Below, one piece after another: positions 6,253 through 9,774 of a stretch of DNA of 9,774 bases; position 1 is the first letter of the stretch; every line of letters starts with the position of its first letter. The DNA lies in contig CAJTJA010000008.1 in NCBI GenBank assembly GCA_910576845.1, positions 1 through 9,774 on the forward strand. Reading direction: 5' to 3'. Source of the DNA: an uncultured Oscillibacter sp. (GTDB lineage: Bacteria; Bacillota; Clostridia; Oscillospirales; Oscillospiraceae). The notes under the pieces were generated by a model that was given only the letters and a program-made list of their open reading frames with translations, made no database searches and was not told where the DNA came from. The translations under genes and the position numbers were made by a program.

Positions 6253-6441
6253 TAGTTTCTAAATATTTTAGTTATTACTCAAGTTTTTTTATTGAAATTC
6301 TCCACACTTTTTAGTTCTGTTTTGTCTATTATTCCAGCAAAATCGCTTCATATTGTGAAACATTTATTTATATTGCTTTTTTGCTATGCTTTATGTTCTT
6401 ATCTTCCTCGTATCGGGCAAATTTTTATCGCAAAAATTTAC

Positions 6442-6470
6442 TTGATTTTTACTAAAGTCCTTGTTATATT
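6442..6470 (+). promoter_or_regulatory. Sigma-A-type promoter of the lacI-kinase operon
   Basis: TTGATT at 6442-6447 and TATATT at 6465-6470 are separated by 17 bases, and TG at 6462-6463 adds an extended -10 (TGTTATATT). Start of transcription is expected near 6477, about 50 bases before the GTG start codon. The promoter lies back to back with the operon promoter at 6224-6252, so a repressor bound in between could act on both. Confidence 0.7.
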
Positions 6471-6525
6471 ACTCTTATAACTTCCAATCTCTTGTATACG
6501 TCGCTTAACTGGTGGAGGTATTCTT

Positions 6526-7548
6526 GTGAAAAAACAGGATATTGCAAAACTGGCTGGCGTATCGCCGTCAACCGTATCGCTCGTGTTAAACGGCAAAGCC
6601 GGCGTCAGCAATGAAGTGAGAAGTAAAATTCTCTCTCTTGCAAAAGAACATCAGATTCACTACCATATTCCTCAAGAACAGGAAAAGAGCATTGTTCTTC
6701 TGAAATACTTTTCCCACGGCATGATTGTGGAGGAAAACGACGGGTTCATTCTTTCCATCATCGAGCAGGTTGAACGGGAATGCCGCCGGAATCTGTACTG
6801 TTTCAAGCTCCACAGCTTCAGCAAAGAAACATTGGCAGATGCCATTTCTTTTTATACCGCATCTCCTCCATCCGGCATCGTGGTATTGGGTTCGGAGATC
6901 GAAGACCGTGATATTGAACAGCTGCTCTCCATTCCCTGTCCCAAACTGATTCTGGATTCAAAGATGGATACCACCGCAGCAAGCTCGGTGCTTATGGCAA
7001 ATGAGGATATTGTCGCGGCCGCCATGGACCACTTGTACCAGTTAGGCCACAGAAAAATCGGCTTTGTTTCCAGTTCCATTAAGAGCTCCAACTTCACGCT
7101 CCGCCGCTCCGCATATACCCGCATCCTGCGTCAGCTGGGAATGGACGACGCCAGCTCCTTGGTCTTCACCGCAGCTCCAACTCTTGGGCGCTCTTATGAG
7201 GACATGCTTTACATGCTGAAAAACGCGGAACATCTTCCCACCGCTTTTTTGGCCGCAAACGATATATTGGCCATCGGCACAATCCGAGCGCTCCAGGAAT
7301 TGGGGATACGGGTTCCTGAAGATATATCTGTCGTCGGAATTGACGACATCCCCTACAGCGCCATTACCGTCCCACCCCTTACCACCATGCGGATTTCCAG
7401 AACCAGTCTTGGCTCGGCCGCATTTTCACTTCTATCTACGCTGATAGATGATCCGGAATTTCCAAATACCTGTATACAGATAGCCGGCAAGCTGGTCTTA
7501 CGCTCCAGCACAGCTCCGCCGCGGTCTGCCGATGGAGGTGCACAATGA
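6526..7548 (+). CDS. LacI-family transcriptional regulator
   Basis: The 340-residue protein is a LacI/GalR-type regulator. Residues 3-22 (KQDIAKLAGVSPSTVSLVLN) are the classical LacI helix-turn-helix, and VSNEVRSKILSLAKE completes the headpiece at about 27-41. The rest is a periplasmic-binding-protein-like effector domain, with LGHRKIGFVS at 173-182, AFLAANDILAIGTIRALQELGIRVPEDISVVGIDD at about 240-274, and PPLTTMRIS at 283-291, all family hallmarks. It starts with GTG at 6526, and GGAGG at 6514-6518 with seven-base spacing fixes this start. The hinge and inter-domain region are slightly unusual, because the normal Y.PN..AR..... sequence is replaced by HYHIPQEQEKSIVLLK. The gene overlaps the downstream kinase by 4 nt. 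Divergent placement suggests it represses the aldolase-transporter operon and probably itself, with a pathway metabolite as inducer. Confidence 0.95.
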   Translation: MKKQDIAKLAGVSPSTVSLVLNGKAGVSNEVRSKILSLAKEHQIHYHIPQEQEKSIVLLKYFSHGMIVEENDGFILSIIEQVERECRRNLYCFKLHSFSKETLADAISFYTASPPSGIVVLGSEIEDRDIEQLLSIPCPKLILDSKMDTTAASSVLMANEDIVAAAMDHLYQLGHRKIGFVSSSIKSSNFTLRRSAYTRILRQLGMDDASSLVFTAAPTLGRSYEDMLYMLKNAEHLPTAFLAANDILAIGTIRALQELGIRVPEDISVVGIDDIPYSAITVPPLTTMRISRTSLGSAAFSLLSTLIDDPEFPNTCIQIAGKLVLRSSTAPPRSADGGAQ

Positions 7549-8480
7549 ACGATATTATCAATTTTGGCTCAATCAATGTCGACCATGTTTACAGTGTCAA
7601 TTCTCTTGTGCAGGAAGGCGAAACCATAACCGCCATAGAGAGGAATTTGTATTATGGCGGCAAAGGTCTGAATCAATCCATTGCCGCCGCAAGAGCGGGG
7701 GGACGGGTTCATCATGCGGGCCTGATTGGCGGCAACGGGGAAGGTTTAGCAGAATATCTTGCCAGCGCCGGCGTCGATACCTCCCTTATAAACCGAACCG
7801 CTGTGGAGCAGGGGCACGCCATTATCCAAGTGGATCGGAAAGGGAAAAACTCTATTATTGTATATCCCGGCTCTAACCACCAGATCGGGCGGGAGTACAT
7901 AAATCATGTGCTCAGCCGGTTCCCATCCGGCGGGTTTCTCATCCTGCAAAACGAAATTTCCAATGTGAGCTATATTATATCGAAAGCACAGGAGCTTGGA
8001 TTCCACGTGGTATTCAACGCCTCCCCTATTGATTCCAGCCTGCCGGAAATCCCCATCGGCAAGCTCACCTGGCTTATGATTAATCAAACGGAAGGACAGG
8101 CGCTGTCCGGGAAATACACTCCCGACGGCATCATGGCATTTCTGCACGAAAAACATCCCCATACCGGCATTGTTTTAACTCTAGGTGAGGACGGCGTCTT
8201 ATGCCTCCAGGGGGATACCCTTCTGTCTTTTGGCGTGTACAAAACGGAAGTTGTCGACACAACAGCCGCCGGAGACACATTTACAGGATATTTTGTCTCC
8301 AGCCTCGCTAACGGCGATTCTCTGGAGACAGCGGTCAGACTGGCTAGCGCCGCCTCCGCCATGGCCATTTCATCTCCGGGGGCCTCCGCCTCCATCCCTT
8401 ACATGCGCGATGTCTTGTCGATGCTAGCCTCAAATAATGTACCCTATGTTGAAAAACGCCTCTCTGCCGGACCATTCTGA
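7545..8480 (+). CDS. Ribokinase-like PfkB-family sugar (or sugar-acid) kinase
   Basis: The 311-residue cytosolic enzyme belongs to the ribokinase/PfkB family, which transfers phosphate from ATP to a sugar or related hydroxyl. GSINVDHVY at 8-16 and GGKGLNQSIAAARAGG at 38-53 form the PfkB signature 1 region and bind substrate. NQTE at 180-183 is the N-x-x-E metal/phosphate motif. DTTAAGDTF at 238-246 is signature 2, with the anion hole and catalytic base Asp244. Overall it is closest to ribokinases, but substrate cannot be assigned: 2-keto-3-deoxygluconate kinases and others share these motifs. GGAGG at 7534-7538 precedes the ATG by six bases, and the ATGA overlap with the upstream lacI-type gene implies translational coupling. 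It is followed by a hairpin terminator at 8566-8594. It plausibly phosphorylates the imported compound or an aldolase product. Confidence 0.9.
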   Translation: MNDIINFGSINVDHVYSVNSLVQEGETITAIERNLYYGGKGLNQSIAAARAGGRVHHAGLIGGNGEGLAEYLASAGVDTSLINRTAVEQGHAIIQVDRKGKNSIIVYPGSNHQIGREYINHVLSRFPSGGFLILQNEISNVSYIISKAQELGFHVVFNASPIDSSLPEIPIGKLTWLMINQTEGQALSGKYTPDGIMAFLHEKHPHTGIVLTLGEDGVLCLQGDTLLSFGVYKTEVVDTTAAGDTFTGYFVSSLANGDSLETAVRLASAASAMAISSPGASASIPYMRDVLSMLASNNVPYVEKRLSAGPF

Positions 8481-8501
8481 CCTGCCGTACAATCGGCTGA
8501 G

Positions 8502-8550
8502 GGTGAAAGATGTGCCGCAGAATGGAAACCCACATTACTCCGCTTTCACC
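8502..8550. repeat. Inverted repeat after the kinase gene
   Basis: GGTGAAAG at 8502-8509 pairs with CTTTCACC at 8543-8550. ATGTG at 8510-8514 can extend the stem with CACAT at 8531-8535, leaving a 7-base bulge. It begins 21 bases past the kinase stop codon and is the first of six hairpins in this region. Confidence 0.5.
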
Positions 8551-8565
8551 TGTACACCGCACAAA

Positions 8566-8594
8566 GAAAACCACCGGCCAAGCCGGTGGTTTTC
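8566..8594 (+). terminator. Bidirectional hairpin terminator after lacI-kinase operon (copy 1)
   Basis: GAAAACCACCGGC at 8566-8578 and GCCGGTGGTTTTC at 8582-8594 form a perfect 13-pair stem with a CAA loop. The A-run before and T-run within the 3' arm make it work as an intrinsic terminator in either direction. It lies 85 bases past the kinase stop. An identical sequence occurs at 8758-8786, the shared exact stretch being 32 bases (8564-8595 and 8756-8787). Confidence 0.85.
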
Positions 8595-8595
8595 G

Positions 8596-8627
8596 CAGAC
8601 TGCCAAAAAAGTATTTTTGACAGTCTG
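8596..8627. repeat. Inverted repeat with A/T-run inner stem
   Basis: CAGACTG at 8596-8602 pairs with CAGTCTG at 8621-8627. After a C/A mismatch, CAAAAA at 8604-8609 pairs with TTTTTG at 8614-8619 around a 4-base loop. It directly abuts the terminator copy on its left. Confidence 0.7.
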
Positions 8628-8630
8628 AAC

Positions 8631-8664
8631 AAGTTTTCAGAACATTCAAACGTTCTGAAAACTT
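8631..8664. repeat. Perfect 13-bp inverted repeat
   Basis: AAGTTTTCAGAAC at 8631-8643 and GTTCTGAAAACTT at 8652-8664 form a perfect 13-pair stem around an 8-base loop. It lies four bases after the preceding inverted repeat. A stem this long is not expected by chance in a short intergenic region. Confidence 0.85.
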
Positions 8665-8679
8665 TTGGATTAAAACAGT

Positions 8680-8706
8680 GCAGGAAACCCTTCCCGGGTT
8701 TCCCGC
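8680..8706. repeat. Inverted repeat GGAAACCC/GGGTTTCC
   Basis: GGAAACCC at 8683-8690 pairs perfectly with GGGTTTCC at 8696-8703 around TTCCC. GC pairs at 8680-8681 with 8705-8706 extend the stem beyond an A-C mismatch. It is another unit in the run of stems between the two terminator copies. Confidence 0.7.
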
Positions 8707-8757
8707 ACACACCCTTCCTTCCCGCCGGTGTAATCTTCCCCTTTTTCGACGGCTTAA

Positions 8758-8786
8758 GAAAACCACCGGCCAAGCCGGTGGTTTTC
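8758..8786 (-). terminator. Bidirectional hairpin terminator after araC-type gene (copy 2)
   Basis: The 13-pair stem and CAA loop seen at 8566-8594 recur here base for base and in the same orientation. On the minus strand it lies about 90 bases past the stop codon of the AraC-type gene and reads GCCGGTGGTTTTCTT, a typical stem plus T-run. The two copies therefore insulate the convergent genes from each other. Confidence 0.85.
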
Positions 8787-8792
8787 GTCTTA

Positions 8793-8812
8793 TATCCGCT
8801 ATTATCCGCTAT
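8793..8812. repeat. Short tandem repeat, 2 x 10 bp
   Basis: TATCCGCTAT occurs twice head to tail at 8793-8802 and 8803-8812, followed by CCGCG. It is a minor slippage-type repeat between the second terminator and the end of the AraC-type gene. Confidence 0.8.
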
Positions 8813-8875
8813 CCGCGTTCGGCCGCAGATAAAATTCCAAAATCCACGTCCCGCGGACTTTCGCCGCAGGCAGGC

Positions 8876-9700
8876 TTACCTGTGCCGCCGCCGGTACTCC
8901 ATAGGGCTGATGCCCTCCACCCGGCGGAAACACTGCGAAAAATAGCTAAGCGAGGAAAACCCCAATATCTGAGCAATCAGAGACAAGGTATGGTCTGTCT
9001 CCCGAAGCAGAAAGCGGCTCTCCTCAATACGGCGAAAAATCAAGTAATTGATGGGCGAAACCCCAAATTCCCGGCGGAAGGCATGAGCTAAGTAATACTT
9101 ATTGAGATGAGCCAACTGGGCCAACTGGTCTAAATTCAGATTTTCTTTAAAGTGGTTATCAATATACCGCCGTACCAGGCCGCACTCCCGGCTGGTCCGG
9201 GCATCGAAAGGCTCGCCGGAGAGGACGGCGTCCCGCTGGCGGTTCAGCCGGACCAACACTACCTCCAAAAGGCTCCGGCAAACCCGTTCATAATCCGGAA
9301 GGGTCATTTCCGCCTCCTGAAGCATCAGCCGGAGGCAGCCCATCAGTTCCTCCCAGCCGATGTGAAGATGGAAAAGGGCATATCCCTCGGCCCCCGCCAG
9401 AGTTTCCAGGCCCTCCACCCCCAGGACGGTGTACTCCAGCGGACTTTCCACCTGGCTGACTTCTGTGTGGGGAACGTTGGCATTTATGATAACCGTATCA
9501 TGGATTGCCACAGGAAATTCCTCCTGCCGGGTGCGAAAACGGCCATGACCGCCGGTAATAAAAAACAGCTCGGCACATCCATGGGTGTGAAGGCTGGAAT
9601 TCCACTCGCTGCTGTACTGCGCTCTGGAAACATAGGCCAAACGCGGGAAACCGCCGTCTCCGGCAATCTCCCGCCGGAAATTGTACTGCTGACGGCTCAT
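8876..9700 (-). CDS. AraC-family transcriptional regulator with cupin sensor domain
   Basis: The 274-residue protein has an N-terminal cupin-like effector-binding domain with HTHGCAELFFITGG at 38-51 (the H.H....E. pattern) and NANVPHTEV at about 73-81. The C-terminal AraC DNA-binding domain has two helix-turn-helix units, one at about 189-212 (NLDQLAQLAHLNKYYLAHAFRREFG) and one at about 238-262 (TLSLIAQILGFSSLSYFSQCFRRVEG), ending in the typical SPMEYR signature. The ATG at 9700 is preferred because AGGAG lies nine bases upstream (9710-9714). An in-frame ATG at 9754 has no ribosome site and would fall only a few bases from the predicted transcription start. It converges on the kinase gene and is insulated by hairpins, so membership of the carboxylate locus is not implied. 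Cupin-type AraC proteins usually activate sugar-use genes; its target may lie outside the window. Confidence 0.94.
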   Translation of the reverse strand: MSRQQYNFRREIAGDGGFPRLAYVSRAQYSSEWNSSLHTHGCAELFFITGGHGRFRTRQEEFPVAIHDTVIINANVPHTEVSQVESPLEYTVLGVEGLETLAGAEGYALFHLHIGWEELMGCLRLMLQEAEMTLPDYERVCRSLLEVVLVRLNRQRDAVLSGEPFDARTSRECGLVRRYIDNHFKENLNLDQLAQLAHLNKYYLAHAFRREFGVSPINYLIFRRIEESRFLLRETDHTLSLIAQILGFSSLSYFSQCFRRVEGISPMEYRRRHR

Positions 9701-9767
9701 GGGTGTTTTCTCCTCTCCCTTCACAGCGCAATTTTTTGAAAATTCGTAATTCATAAGTTTGCTATCT

Positions 9768-9773
9768 ATTATA
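9768..9773 (-). promoter_or_regulatory. Consensus -10 box of the araC-type gene (partial promoter)
   Basis: TATAAT reads on the minus strand at 9773-9768, a perfect -10 element, with the -35 lying beyond the window edge. Transcription would start near 9761 and give a leader of about 60 nt to the ATG at 9700. The -35 is not visible, so this is a partial call. Confidence 0.5.
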
Positions 9774-9774
9774 A

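Larger units (their letters stand above)
6170..6525. promoter_or_regulatory. AT-rich divergent control region
   Basis: This 356-base gap between the two divergent operons is much more AT-rich than its flanks. It holds the two promoters listed separately. Other visible elements are the 13-base inverted repeat CTAAATATTTTAG at 6259-6271 just upstream of the minus-strand -35, an imperfect palindrome around TTCATATTGTGAA (6347-6359), and GTATAC near 6495. A loosely matching pattern CTAAA...GTTAT..TACTC occurs at 6259-6280 and again at 6452-6474 in the same orientation. None has the clear central-CG dyad typical of LacI-family operators, so no operator is assigned. Confidence 0.6.

Noticed and set aside
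8546..8773. Open frames running through the hairpin block on both strands
   Set aside because: They are read across terminators and inverted repeats, have no ribosome sites, and only reflect the repeat sequence.

Overview
The window looks like a chromosomal segment of a motile anaerobic Firmicute, most likely a gut Clostridia of the Oscillospiraceae or Lachnospiraceae type. This rests on the flagellin N-terminus, strong AGGAGG-type ribosome binding sites, a lipoprotein-anchored solute receptor, and GC-rich coding sequence broken by AT-rich promoter regions. The taxonomic placement is inference. Seven genes carry a recognisable metabolic or transport role or its local control, one is an AraC-type regulator, and one flagellin gene is cut by the left edge.

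Layout. 1-302 (minus strand) is the first 100 codons of flagellin. 303-1156 has no convincing gene but holds a run of hairpins and a possible sigma-28 (SigD) promoter. 1157-6169 is a five-gene minus-strand operon. In transcription order it encodes a DapA/NanA-type class I aldolase or lyase, then the three parts of a tripartite tricarboxylate transporter (TctC receptor lipoprotein, TctB small membrane subunit, TctA large permease), then an RraA/HMG-aldolase-like protein. 6170-6525 is an AT-rich divergent control region with a good promoter in each direction. 6526-8480 (plus strand) is a LacI-family repressor overlapping a ribokinase-like PfkB kinase by 4 nt. 8481-8875 is a convergent intergenic region packed with hairpins, including two identical copies of a 32-bp terminator-like sequence. 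8876-9700 (minus strand) is an AraC-family regulator.

The two central transcription units read as one inducible catabolic locus. The TctC receptor binds a carboxylate or sugar acid outside the cell and TctAB imports it. The DapA-like and RraA-like enzymes are candidates for retro-aldol or decarboxylation steps that would yield pyruvate or a similar keto acid. The LacI repressor probably senses a pathway compound and acts on the shared divergent region, and the kinase may phosphorylate the substrate or an aldehyde product. The exact substrate cannot be read from sequence. No phage, transposase, CRISPR, tRNA or rRNA was seen. The most unusual material is non-coding: the hairpin arrays at 388-621 and 8485-8790, and an exact 42-bp in-frame tandem duplication inside tctB.
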